Below are positions 16,260 to 24,136 of a stretch of 39,423 nt of DNA, one piece after another. The stretch comes from Gemmobacter serpentinus (GTDB taxonomy: Bacteria; Pseudomonadota; Alphaproteobacteria; Rhodobacterales; Rhodobacteraceae), in the NCBI RefSeq assembly GCF_008973825.1, contig NZ_WCHR01000015.1, positions 1 through 39,423 of the forward strand, written 5' to 3'. A program made the translations under genes and the position numbers. The notes under the pieces were generated by a model, which saw only the letters and a list, made by a program, of their open reading frames with translations, was not told the DNA's origin and ran no database searches. Within the stretch, counting starts at the first letter, position 1. Each line of letters begins with the position of its first letter.

Positions 16260-17285
16260 TCAATTCGACGTGTGCAGGCGGATCGCCAGCCGCGGCCGCT
16301 TGTTGACGGGCAGGATCGAGGCCTCGGTCATGACGTCGATCCAGCGGCCCTTCTCGTCGAGATGCTGGCGGGCGTAGAGGGGCAGACCGATGGTGTTGGC
16401 GGTTTCCAGGAGGTTCGCCGGGCCGCCATAGGTGGTGAATGTGTCCATCGTGCCCAAGGGGAAGGCGATGCCCTCGTTCGCCGGGACCAGCCGTTCGGTC
16501 GCCTTGGTCGAGAGGGTGACGGTGCCGGAGTATTCCTCGAACAGGATGCCGCCGAAGGGGAAGTTGCGGCGGACGTCCTCGCGCAGCGGCTGGGCACCGG
16601 TCGAGGCGTAGAACTTGTAGGCCTCCTCGGTCTTCGGATGCGCGATCAGCTTGTCGAAGAATTCGCGGCTGACCAGCGCATGGACGGAGGTCATCGCCTC
16701 GCCCAGAAGGTTGTCTTCGATGGCGCGCAGCACCTCGCGGACCTTGCCCTGCACGTTGGTGCCAGCCGTGCCGAGGACGAAGTCGACCGAGATCTGTGCC
16801 AGGCCGAATTCGGTGAAGTAGTTGTAGAGCGTGGTGCCCGCGCCGTCTTTCACGATGCCGCGGAGCGCGTTCACCTCCATGTATTCACGGGTCTGAGCGT
16901 GCTTGCGCCGCATCAGCAGCAGCTTGCGGTTCATCACCTCGACGAGGGGATCGGCAGCATCGAACGCGCCGCCCAGCGCGGGCTGTCCCTGGATGTCTGC
17001 GGGCAGAACCACATCGTCATGCGGGATCCAGGGCAGGGCGAAGGATCGCATCGACCGGCCCTCGCGGGTGCCGACGGTGGCGGGGCCGCCGAGGGGGACG
17101 GAGGGCAAGAGGCTCAGGACGCCTTCGTATTGCTCGATGATGACCGAGCGCTGGCTGACGCCTTCGAAGCGGAAGAGGCCGATTTGGGCGAGGCGGGTAT
17201 AGAGGTTGGGCAGGATGTTGATGGCCTGCGTCATCTCGGCCAGCGAGTAGCCGCCAGCGTCGAAGGGATTGCGGACGAGGGTCAT
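16260..17285 (-). CDS. major capsid protein (lambda gpE family)
   Basis: Protein of 341 residues matching the phage capsid E family (HK97 fold). Diagnostic stretches are FSVNPFDAGGYSL-like RNPFDAGGYSLAEMTQAIN at the start, TREGRSMRSFALPWIPHDD (about 73-92), and LPVNKRPRLAIRLHTS at the end. It follows the decoration protein with a 27-base gap, giving the lambda order C (protease), D, E. Length is the same as lambda gpE (341 residues). It should build the icosahedral shell on the scaffold encoded at the end of the S49 protease gene. Confidence 0.93.
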   Translation of the reverse strand: MTLVRNPFDAGGYSLAEMTQAINILPNLYTRLAQIGLFRFEGVSQRSVIIEQYEGVLSLLPSVPLGGPATVGTREGRSMRSFALPWIPHDDVVLPADIQGQPALGGAFDAADPLVEVMNRKLLLMRRKHAQTREYMEVNALRGIVKDGAGTTLYNYFTEFGLAQISVDFVLGTAGTNVQGKVREVLRAIEDNLLGEAMTSVHALVSREFFDKLIAHPKTEEAYKFYASTGAQPLREDVRRNFPFGGILFEEYSGTVTLSTKATERLVPANEGIAFPLGTMDTFTTYGGPANLLETANTIGLPLYARQHLDEKGRWIDVMTEASILPVNKRPRLAIRLHTSN

Positions 17286-17312
17286 GGTGGGGCTCCGGGG
17301 GAATGAGGGGGA

Positions 17313-17693
17313 TCAGACGCCGTCGCGGGCGACGATGCCGACGGCGGCCAGCTGGCCGATCTTGGTGGTGATCTTGGCCGCGTCATCGACGGTGGCGTCG
17401 TAGGCGAGCGCTGCGCGCGAGACGATTGCCGGGCCGCGGGCGACGACGATGCCGGTGGCGTCGGCCAGCGTGGCGTCGACGGCATAGAGCAGGACGGCCG
17501 TGGCGATCTGCGCGCCATCGGTGCCCGCCGCGGTGGACAGGGTGTATTTGCCGCTGGCCGTGATGCGGCCGAGGACGGCGCCCACGGGATAGGGCGTGCC
17601 CGCGAGCAGCGTCACCACCTCGCGGGTGTAGTTCGGGTTGACCTCATATTTGAGGACGTCGCCCATGCTGGGCGGTTCCGTCAGGACGGGCAT
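17313..17693 (-). CDS. head decoration protein (lambda gpD family)
   Basis: Protein of 126 residues of the head decoration protein D family. The pattern LKYEVNPNYTREVVTLLAG, then YPVGAVLGRIT, YTLSTAAGTDGAQIATAVLL and the Val/Ala-rich C-terminus is typical. It would trimerise at the three-fold axes of the expanded capsid and stabilise it against packed DNA pressure. It lies between the protease-scaffold gene and the capsid gene, as in lambda. An 81-base gap separates it from the protease stop. Confidence 0.9.
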   Translation of the reverse strand: MPVLTEPPSMGDVLKYEVNPNYTREVVTLLAGTPYPVGAVLGRITASGKYTLSTAAGTDGAQIATAVLLYAVDATLADATGIVVARGPAIVSRAALAYDATVDDAAKITTKIGQLAAVGIVARDGV

Positions 17694-17774
17694 GGTTCAG
17701 TCTCCAGGATATTGGGGGATGGGGAGGCGGGGCGAGGGCGCAGCGACGACTGTCGCCGGTGGCCAGCGCCAATG

Positions 17775-18149
17775 TCAGCGCGAGGCGGCGGCCGATTTCT
17801 TCGCGGCCGCCACGATGGGGCTTTCCTTCGCGCCCGCCGCCGGGGCGGTTGCGATGATGCCCGCGGCATCGCTGCGCGCGGCGAGATCGGCCAGCACCTT
17901 GGCGCGCAGGGCCTCGGGTTTCACGCCCTTGGCCACGGCATCGGCGGCATCGATCTGGACGCCGAGACGCGCGGCCTGCGCGCAGACCTGAGCGACCTCG
18001 GCCGCCTCGGCCCGGATCGCTTGGGGCGACATGTCGGCCGCCGCGGTTTGCGGCGGCGCGCTTGCCGCGGGCGGGGCCGGTTCCGGCGGGGTGCTTGCGG
18101 CAGGCGCGGGCACAGGCTGCGCATGATCTTCGGGGGCGGTGGTCATCAT
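17775..18149 (-). CDS. internal in-frame scaffold protein (Nu3-like)
   Basis: An in-frame ATGATG (Met318-Met319 of the protease) at 18149 is preceded by the purine-rich AAGGGAAAGGG, which can serve as a ribosome-binding site. The product would be 124 residues: a Pro/Ala linker, then helical sequence (about 40-95) and a Lys/Ala-rich end. This is the arrangement of lambda Nu3, where the scaffold is made from the 3' end of the protease gene in the same frame. Internal initiation is inferred from this site, not shown. Confidence 0.55.
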   Translation of the reverse strand: MMTTAPEDHAQPVPAPAASTPPEPAPPAASAPPQTAAADMSPQAIRAEAAEVAQVCAQAARLGVQIDAADAVAKGVKPEALRAKVLADLAARSDAAGIIATAPAAGAKESPIVAAAKKSAAASR

Positions 18150-19100
18150 CGGGCCCTTTCCCTTGGGGTTGGATGTGAGGGTGGATGTGCCGCGGGGTGC
18201 GGCGGCGAAAGCGCGGAAGGCGGTGACGGGATCGGCCACCTCGTCGGCGAGACCGGCGAAGACCGCCGCCTCTCCGCGGAAAACGGCGGCCTCGGTGCCC
18301 AGCGCGCGTAGGGTGTCGAGGCGGCGGCCGCGCCCTTCGGCGACGGTTTCGGCGAAGAGCTGGCGCAGGTCCTCCAATTCGCCCCCGATCCGGGCGCGGA
18401 CGGCCTCGGGCAGGGGCTGATACGGGTTCGCATCGACCTTGCGGGCGCCTGCATGGATCAGCGTCACGGCGATGCCCTTCTGGTCGAGCGCCCCGCTCAT
18501 ATCGCTGTGCATGGCGACGACACCGATGCTGCCAACGGCGCCGGTGCGGGGCAGGATGATCCGGTCAGCCTGGGAGGCAAGCGCATAGGCGGCCGAGAGG
18601 GCGTGATCCGCGACGAAAGCCTGCACGGGTTTGACCTGACGAGCCGCGCGGATGCGGTCGGCGAGGTCGAACGCGCCCGCCACTTCGCCGCCGAAGCTGT
18701 CGATGTCGAGGGCGATGCCGCGAATGGCAGGGTCGGACAGCGCCGCCTGAAGCTGGGCGGCAATGCCCTCGTAGGAGGTCAGGCCGGAGGATTGCCCGAT
18801 CCAGGCACCGCGATGGACCAGCGTGCCCGCGATCTCGATGACGGCGATCCCGTCCACCACAGCGAATGGCTGGCCACCATTCCGAGCCTGGCGGTTGGTC
18901 AGATCATCACCGAACAACGACGCCCGGACGGTCATGCTGGCGGCCTCCCGCGCTTCGGCGGCGATTTCGACCCCCTCGACGCTGATTTCTCTGCCGGTGA
19001 TCCGTGGGTCAAGCCCGGTCAGGAAGGCCAGCGCCTTGGCGGGATCGACCATCAGGGGCGTGTTGAAGACGCGCTGGGCGATCTGGGTGTGATGCATCAT
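17775..19100 (-). CDS. S49 family capsid maturation protease with C-terminal scaffold (lambda gpC-like)
   Basis: Protein of 441 residues. Residues about 80-300 form an S49 (SppA/ClpP-fold) serine peptidase: GGEVAGAFDLADRI (about 138-150), the nucleophile region DHALSAAY with Ser169, TGAVGSIGV (about 187-194), and GARKVDANPYQPL with the likely catalytic Lys221. After about residue 305 the protein changes to Pro/Ala-rich then helical sequence, the usual shape of a scaffold. It should cut scaffold and other head proteins during prohead maturation. ATG at 19100 overlaps the portal stop (ATGA). Internal translation from Met318 is likely, as in lambda C/Nu3. Confidence 0.9.
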   Translation of the reverse strand: MMHHTQIAQRVFNTPLMVDPAKALAFLTGLDPRITGREISVEGVEIAAEAREAASMTVRASLFGDDLTNRQARNGGQPFAVVDGIAVIEIAGTLVHRGAWIGQSSGLTSYEGIAAQLQAALSDPAIRGIALDIDSFGGEVAGAFDLADRIRAARQVKPVQAFVADHALSAAYALASQADRIILPRTGAVGSIGVVAMHSDMSGALDQKGIAVTLIHAGARKVDANPYQPLPEAVRARIGGELEDLRQLFAETVAEGRGRRLDTLRALGTEAAVFRGEAAVFAGLADEVADPVTAFRAFAAAPRGTSTLTSNPKGKGPMMTTAPEDHAQPVPAPAASTPPEPAPPAASAPPQTAAADMSPQAIRAEAAEVAQVCAQAARLGVQIDAADAVAKGVKPEALRAKVLADLAARSDAAGIIATAPAAGAKESPIVAAAKKSAAASR

Positions 19101-20608
19101 CCCTCCTCCGCGGTCCGAGGTTCCCGGTCCTCGCCGTCGTCGTTCTCGCGCTGGTCCTCTTTGTCAGGGTCAGTTTTTCCGCCCTGATCCTCGCTGCCGC
19201 CGCCCGCCGCCTGCGCGGGCGATCCGGGCCGCCGGAAGTCGAGACCCAGCGCGGCCTCGCGCTTGCGTTCCGCGGCGATCTCGCGGTCGACCTGTTCTGC
19301 GTCGTAGCCGCGCTCCGCGATGGCCTGCGTGCGGGACTTCAGCCCCGCTTCGATCTGCAGGATCTCGGCCGCGGCATCCTTTGCGGGGTCGATCCAGTCC
19401 CATTTCGTGGGGAGCCAGTCGCAAGCAAGGTATTGCCGCCGCTCCGTCGCATAACCCGTTAGATCAATGGCACCGACCAGCACCGCCATGTCCATCCAGC
19501 GCATCCAGACGGCGCGGCAGAGCTGATAGACCATGACAGAATGCTGGAAGGCCGAGATGCGGCGGCGGAAGTCCACCAGCGCGATCCGGGTGTTCGAGAA
19601 GTTGCCCTTCGCCGTGTCGCCAGTCAGATAGCCATAGGGCACGCCCAGCGCCGCGCCGATCTGCAACAGCGTGCGGTACTGGAAGGGCTCATAGGTGGAC
19701 CCTGAGTCCGGGGTGGACGGCGTGGTGACATCCTCGCCGGGGTCCAGCCTCACCACCTGGCCCGGCTCCACCTCGAGATCGTCCTCGGCCGGATCGAGGG
19801 CGGTTTCCGGGGCGGGCGACGTGATGAACATCGCGAACATCGCGGCGGTCTTCTTCCGCTCCAGTTCCGCATCGTCATAGAGGTCGAGCGTGAAGAGTTT
19901 CACCACCGCCGCCGCAAAGCGCGACACCCCGCGCAGCTGGCCCGCCTCGACGGGGTCGAGGATGTGAATCACCTCGGAGGCGGGCACGCGCACCGTCTCT
20001 CCCGCCATCCCCTGATCGGTCATGTCGCCCGGATGACGGCGCAGGAAGTGGTAGGCCACGCGGCGTCCGATCCCGTCGAACTCGATCCCCTGTCGAATTG
20101 AACCCGCGCCGGGCAGGATGCGCGTCATGTCTTGGGGCAGCATTTCTGAGGGCAGCATCTGCAGCTGCATCGGCACGGTCAGCCCGTCCTCCGGCCGTCG
20201 CGTCCGGATGCGCAGGAACACTTCACCCGCCAGGAACACCTCCCGCGCGGCCCGGCGCTGCAGGCCGAAGAAGTCGGTCAGACCCTCGGCATCGGCCTCG
20301 TCGGTCCAGGCGAGCCAGAGCTTCTGCAACTCCTCCTTCTTCGCAGCCTCTGCGATCTTCGACGAAGGCTTGATGCCGTCGCCGACGACATGGTTCGCGA
20401 AGGCGTCGACAGCGTTCGCGGCGTAGCCATTGTTCCTGACCAGCCAGCGCGCCCGGGCGGTGATCGTCTCGCCCGAGGCGGCGATCAGCGTGTTCACATG
20501 CGCCCGCGTGGCCCGGAACCCGCGCATGCGGCGGTGGGACTGCGCGGCGTCGAAGCCACCGATGATGGACCCGAGCCGCGCGCGGAAGGCATCCAGCACC
20601 ATGGTCAC
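19097..20608 (-). CDS. portal protein (lambda gpB family)
   Basis: Protein of 503 residues of the lambda-type portal family. Typical stretches: RMRGFRATRAHVNTLIAAS (about 27-45), ARWLVRNNGYAANAVDAFAN (about 53-72), HILDPVEAGQLRGVSRFA (about 216-233) and LLQIGAALGVPYGYLTGD (about 315-332). The last ~50 residues are very acidic and Gly-rich, probably disordered. It forms the dodecameric ring at the head vertex through which the terminase packs DNA. The start overlaps the gpW-like gene by 4 bases and the stop overlaps the protease start. Confidence 0.93.
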   Translation of the reverse strand: MTMVLDAFRARLGSIIGGFDAAQSHRRMRGFRATRAHVNTLIAASGETITARARWLVRNNGYAANAVDAFANHVVGDGIKPSSKIAEAAKKEELQKLWLAWTDEADAEGLTDFFGLQRRAAREVFLAGEVFLRIRTRRPEDGLTVPMQLQMLPSEMLPQDMTRILPGAGSIRQGIEFDGIGRRVAYHFLRRHPGDMTDQGMAGETVRVPASEVIHILDPVEAGQLRGVSRFAAAVVKLFTLDLYDDAELERKKTAAMFAMFITSPAPETALDPAEDDLEVEPGQVVRLDPGEDVTTPSTPDSGSTYEPFQYRTLLQIGAALGVPYGYLTGDTAKGNFSNTRIALVDFRRRISAFQHSVMVYQLCRAVWMRWMDMAVLVGAIDLTGYATERRQYLACDWLPTKWDWIDPAKDAAAEILQIEAGLKSRTQAIAERGYDAEQVDREIAAERKREAALGLDFRRPGSPAQAAGGGSEDQGGKTDPDKEDQRENDDGEDREPRTAEEG

Positions 20609-20817
20609 AGACCCTTCGTGGCGACCGTGCCCCAGCGGCGGCGGCGTGGCGTGGCCGAAGCCGCTGCAACCCGTGCCTCGAGATCGCGAACGGCCGTCGC
20701 CAGTTCGGCGTCCGAGCCATAGGTCACGGTCTTGCCGTCGTAGCTGACGCTGCGCAGCCCGGCGAAGCGGGCTTCCTGCAGCGCGGTCAGCAGGGCCTGC
20801 ATGCGTTCCAGGTCCAT
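20605..20817 (-). CDS. gpW-like head-tail joining protein
   Basis: Small protein of 70 residues between terminase and portal, the position and size of lambda gpW (68 residues). Residues 1-50 read as two helices with a short beta turn (MDLERMQALLTALQEARF, then RSVSYDGKTVTYGSDAEL, then a helix), as in gpW; the tail end is basic. ATG at 20817 shares one base with the terminase stop (TGATG). A longer in-frame reading upstream runs through the terminase gene and is a shadow. Confidence 0.82.
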   Translation of the reverse strand: MDLERMQALLTALQEARFAGLRSVSYDGKTVTYGSDAELATAVRDLEARVAAASATPRRRRWGTVATKGL

Positions 20818-22868
20818 CAGTCCCTCATGAAGTTCGGGGTGTAGGCCCGCCGTTTCCGGCGCGGCGTGGTCAGGGTTCCGGCCTTGGGCTGGGTCGGATC
20901 GGGTGGTGTGGCGTCCGTCGCGACCGCCGCAGGCATGCGCGTTTCCACGCCCGCCTGTGCCTCGAGCCGCCGCCAGGTGGCCTCGTCCCATCGGTCGGCG
21001 CCGAGGATCCACGCGGCAGCGCGGGCATAGACCCGGCAGTCCAGCGCCTCGTTCCGCTCGCGCATCTTCTGCCATTCCTGATGGGCATAGCCGCGCTTGT
21101 TGCGGATCGTGACCAGCTGTTCTGCCACCAGCTGCTTCAGCCATTCGGTGTCGGCCCAGCCAGGGATGTGCATGGTCCCCGGCGCATCGAGGATGCCCAT
21201 CGCCCGGTCTTCGTCCGAGGGGCGTTCGATCCGCAGGAACCGGTAGGTCTCTGCTTTGAACGTTGCCGTGGCCACCGACCAGAGCCGCGCGCCGCGGCGC
21301 AGGCGTTTCCCGCCGATGGTCGCATCGACATAGGTCGGGCCAGAAACCGGGGCGGCCCGGTTGAAGCCCTCAAGCCCCTTCAGGGGCGCGACCTGTTCAA
21401 ACCCGACCTTGCGAGACCACGCATAGACGGCCGCGGCCTCGTAGCCGGTATCAATGCCAAGCCGCGCCACGGTCATGAAGGCGCCGTTGGCATGTTGCCA
21501 CGACCGGCCGAGCAGGGCCGTCAGCTTGTCCCAAGCGGCGGGGTCGTCAGGCCCGCCCGGAATGACGATGTGATCGACGAGCCAGCTTTCCATGCCCCGG
21601 CCCCAGGCCCAGATATCGACTTCGATCCGGTCCCTCTGCACATCGGCCCCGGCGGTCAGGAACAGCCCCGCCATCGGCACCGTGCCCGGCTTCCAGGCCT
21701 CGCGCCGATCCGCCAACCGTTGCCATTCCGGCGCGTCGCCCGACTCGACCCATGTCTCGCCCAGAAGCGTGTTGCGCGCCGCGCGCAGTGTCTCGTCCGA
21801 TCCTTGGGCCGCGAGCCATTCCCGCGCGACGTCGGACCAGCTTTTCCACCCGAGCGGCGAATAGAGCGCCGAGAGGTGGAAGCCGATGGCCTTCGGATCC
21901 CTGGAAACCGCCGTCGCCCGCCATTCGCCGCGGGCGAGCATCTCGGTCTTGTGGTGCTCGGCGATGGCCCTTTCGCAACCCTCGCAATGGTAGGCGGCGG
22001 TGTCCGGCTTCCCCTTCGCCCAGCGCAGCCTGTTGAATTGCAGCCATTGCATCGCCCCGCAATGCGGACAGGGGACGAAGTAGCGCCGCTGGTCCGATGC
22101 CTCGAACTCGCGCTCGATCCGGCTCAGCCCACGGATCGTGGGCGTCGAGACCATGAACACCTTGCGCCGGTGCGAGAAGGTGGTGGTTCGGGCCTCAGCC
22201 AGCGTGACCGGATCGCCCTCCTCGTCGGCCGAGGCGGGATAGGCATCGACCTCGTCCAGAAACACGTAGCGCGCAGGCATCGACCGCAGGCCGGTGGCGC
22301 TGTTCGCCCCGGTCAGCACCAGGATGCCGCCGGGAAATTCCTTCGACAGCATCGAATTGCCCGCATCCCGCGACCGTGCCGGGTTCACCCGTTCGCGCAG
22401 CACCGGGCTGTCCGCAATCAGCGGATCAAGACGGCCGCGCGATGTGCGCTTGGCCAGTTCGAGGCTCGGCAGCACCGCCAGCATCGGCCCCGGGGCGTGA
22501 TGGATCACGAAGCCGATCCAGTTGTTCCCGGCCTCGGTCGCGCCCACCTGCGCCGCCTTCATGAAGGTGATGCGCTGGGCGGGATGACCGGGCGAGAGCG
22601 CATCCATGATCTCGCGCAGGTAGGGGGCACGGGCGGTGCGATAGCGCCCCGGCTCCGCCGCGCCCCGCGAGGACAGCCAGCGATGCTGATCCGCCCATTC
22701 CGATACCGTCAGGTTCGGATCGGGGCGCAGGCCTTGCCGCCAGACCCGGAGCAGGTCTTCAGCGCCGTCAAAGCCGAGATCGAGACCCGCGGTCAGGTCG
22801 TTGTCGTCATCCTCATCATGCAAGCGAGACCCGGAGGTCGGCGAGGGCGTCGAGCTGTTCGCGGACAT
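20817..22868 (-). CDS. terminase large subunit (GpA family)
   Basis: DNA packaging ATPase-nuclease of 683 residues, GpA type. N-terminal YLREIMDALSP (about 83-93), the deviant Walker A KAAQVGATE (104-112), Walker B YVFLDEVDAYP (201-211), and STPTIRGLSRIE (about 245) are present. Two CxxC pairs (CPHC and CEGC, about 270-300) form a zinc ribbon common in this family. DTGYEAAAVYAW (about 470) lies in the nuclease half. The start at 22868 has GGAAG 3 bases upstream and overlaps the small subunit by 53 bases. GpA enzymes normally cut at cos sites; I could not recognise one here. Confidence 0.93.
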   Translation of the reverse strand: MSANSSTPSPTSGSRLHDEDDDNDLTAGLDLGFDGAEDLLRVWRQGLRPDPNLTVSEWADQHRWLSSRGAAEPGRYRTARAPYLREIMDALSPGHPAQRITFMKAAQVGATEAGNNWIGFVIHHAPGPMLAVLPSLELAKRTSRGRLDPLIADSPVLRERVNPARSRDAGNSMLSKEFPGGILVLTGANSATGLRSMPARYVFLDEVDAYPASADEEGDPVTLAEARTTTFSHRRKVFMVSTPTIRGLSRIEREFEASDQRRYFVPCPHCGAMQWLQFNRLRWAKGKPDTAAYHCEGCERAIAEHHKTEMLARGEWRATAVSRDPKAIGFHLSALYSPLGWKSWSDVAREWLAAQGSDETLRAARNTLLGETWVESGDAPEWQRLADRREAWKPGTVPMAGLFLTAGADVQRDRIEVDIWAWGRGMESWLVDHIVIPGGPDDPAAWDKLTALLGRSWQHANGAFMTVARLGIDTGYEAAAVYAWSRKVGFEQVAPLKGLEGFNRAAPVSGPTYVDATIGGKRLRRGARLWSVATATFKAETYRFLRIERPSDEDRAMGILDAPGTMHIPGWADTEWLKQLVAEQLVTIRNKRGYAHQEWQKMRERNEALDCRVYARAAAWILGADRWDEATWRRLEAQAGVETRMPAAVATDATPPDPTQPKAGTLTTPRRKRRAYTPNFMRD

Positions 22869-23352
22869 GGGCTTCCAGCACCCTCTGCATGATCGCGGTC
22901 TCGATCGTCACCGATGCCCCGGATTGCCGTTCCACCTCCGCCATGATCTGCGCCGCCATCAGTGCGGCCACCCGTCCGGGCCAGGTGACCCAGACATCCC
23001 GTTCCTGCCGTGCCAGGCGAAACACCAGCGTTTCCGCCCGCGCACGGTCGACCAGCGTGCCCTTCTTCTTCTGCACCGCCAGCTGGCGTTCCTGAGCCGC
23101 ATAGACTGTGAGTGCCGTGCGGGCCTTGATGTACGATGTCGTGTCCCCGGGGCCGCTGGCCAGCCCATCGCCACCAAGAGACCGGCGTTGCTGGTCGGGG
23201 TCCGTCATTTCCGCCCGCCGCACGTCCGAGGCCGCGGCGTTGATCGACCCGTCGTCATGGACCACCAACCGCCCGTTCTTGCGCGCCTTCTGCACCCCGC
23301 CGCGCGACAGGCCGGAATGGGCCGCGTACTCGCGTTCGCTCATGCCTTTCAT
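22816..23352 (-). CDS. terminase small subunit (Nu1-like DNA-binding)
   Basis: Protein of 178 residues placed directly before the large terminase. The N-terminus carries a winged-helix-like motif (EREYAAHSGLSRGGVQKARK, then NGRLVVHDDGSINAAASDVRR), the pattern of Nu1-like subunits that bind cos DNA. The rest is helical with a Lys-rich region (VQKKKGTLVDR). I chose the ATG at 23352; 23343 is a second ATG, and an in-frame TTG at 23400 would add 16 residues read from the AT-rich promoter region, which seems unlikely. It is the first gene of the late minus-strand operon. Confidence 0.82.
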   Translation of the reverse strand: MKGMSEREYAAHSGLSRGGVQKARKNGRLVVHDDGSINAAASDVRRAEMTDPDQQRRSLGGDGLASGPGDTTSYIKARTALTVYAAQERQLAVQKKKGTLVDRARAETLVFRLARQERDVWVTWPGRVAALMAAQIMAEVERQSGASVTIETAIMQRVLEAHVREQLDALADLRVSLA

Positions 23353-23370
23353 GGCGCTGAGATACCTATC

Positions 23371-23400
23371 AAGATATTGAAAATAAACAGGAAAAGACAA
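23371..23400 (-). promoter_or_regulatory. candidate sigma70-type promoter of the late operon
   Basis: On the minus strand TTGTCT (23400-23395) is followed after 17-18 bases by ATATCT/TATCTT (23377-23371), in a patch much richer in A and T than anything nearby. Transcription would begin close to the small terminase start at 23352. The -35-like box overlaps one arm of a dyad, so a bound regulator could control it. Alphaproteobacterial promoters are degenerate, so this is a candidate only. Confidence 0.4.
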
Positions 23401-23418
23401 TCATTCCCGTTGATTGTC
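23396..23418. promoter_or_regulatory. inverted repeat, candidate operator
   Basis: Perfect 7-bp arms GACAATC (23396-23402) and GATTGTC (23412-23418) are separated by 9 bases. The dyad lies between the minus-strand late operon and the plus-strand small-gene cluster and overlaps the -35-like box of the former. Spacing of about 16 bases centre to centre fits a dimeric helix-turn-helix protein. No repressor gene is recognised in the window, so the binder is unknown. Confidence 0.45.
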
Positions 23419-23486
23419 TCCGCCTCTGGAGCGATTCTGTCGTCCATCAGCAGGCCGCATCGCGCCGATCCCAGGAGGGCTTCACC

Positions 23487-23702
23487 ATGACTACGACCAC
23501 CATCCGCATCGACTACTCCACCCTTCCGGAGGGCTTCGATCTGAGCCGCCCGGACGCCATCGCCGAGGTCATCGAGCAGGCGCTCCGCGAGAGCGGGATC
23601 CCGGCCGAGGCGTCTGACGTCCTGTCGCACCTCAAGATCGAACTGCCGACCGCCCAGCTGGGTGCCGCCAGCCACACGCTGGCCGAGATGCGGCTGATCT
23701 GA
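23487..23702 (+). CDS. small hypothetical protein
   Basis: Protein of 71 residues; family not recognised. The ATG at 23487 is preceded by a strong AGGAGG 8 bases upstream and codon use is strongly GC3-biased, so I consider it real. It begins with a Thr run and IRIDYSTLPEGFDLSRPDA, followed by an amphipathic helix (EVIEQALRES) and ends EMRLI. Acidic overall, no membrane segment. First of three short plus-strand genes that run opposite to the phage operons on both sides; a regulatory or accessory early role is possible. Confidence 0.65.
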   Translation: MTTTTIRIDYSTLPEGFDLSRPDAIAEVIEQALRESGIPAEASDVLSHLKIELPTAQLGAASHTLAEMRLI

Positions 23703-23813
23703 CCGGAGCGATCAGAAGGCACTGATATTGCTCCGATTTGCCTACGATCATTCGCCCGACAGAGCGATGGTGTTCGCACCAGAACGATGCAACTCACCGA
23801 AGGATGCCCCGCC

Positions 23814-24041
23814 ATGACCACCCGCCGCGCCACCGACAATTCCAAAGCCCTCGACGCCTTCATCGCCGCGAAGGCCGAGATCGACACCATGCTTGAGCGC
23901 CTGAAGGCCCTTAGCGACGACCACTTCGAGGCCCACCCCGACGAGATCCATTGGGGGCACGTCGGGGCGCTGAAGCACTACGCGGGCCTGCTGCGCCAGA
24001 TCACCGACAGCGCCTTCAAGGAAGGCGAACACGCCGCCTGA
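23814..24041 (+). CDS. small hypothetical phage protein
   Basis: Protein of 75 residues. After a short Thr/Arg start it is one long helical region (KALDAFIAAKAEIDTMLERL) with the stretch HPDEIHWGHVGALKHYAGLL, which I have seen in small proteins of Rhodobacterales prophages next to DUF3489 genes. The start at 23814 has GAAGGA about 10 bases upstream; an ATG at 23787 would add 9 residues. Codon bias is high. Function unknown; it likely shares a transcript with its two neighbours. Confidence 0.6.
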   Translation: MTTRRATDNSKALDAFIAAKAEIDTMLERLKALSDDHFEAHPDEIHWGHVGALKHYAGLLRQITDSAFKEGEHAA

Positions 24042-24136
24042 CGCGCCCACACGGCGCGACGGCCGCCCCGTCCGACGACGGGGCTTGCCTCCGTAGAAGG
24101 CACGCACACCGCGCGCCCACAGCCACGGAGGCCCCG

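Noticed and set aside
21081-22892. 603-codon plus-strand frame antisense to the large terminase
   Set aside because: Shadow of the terminase; no domain or start signal.
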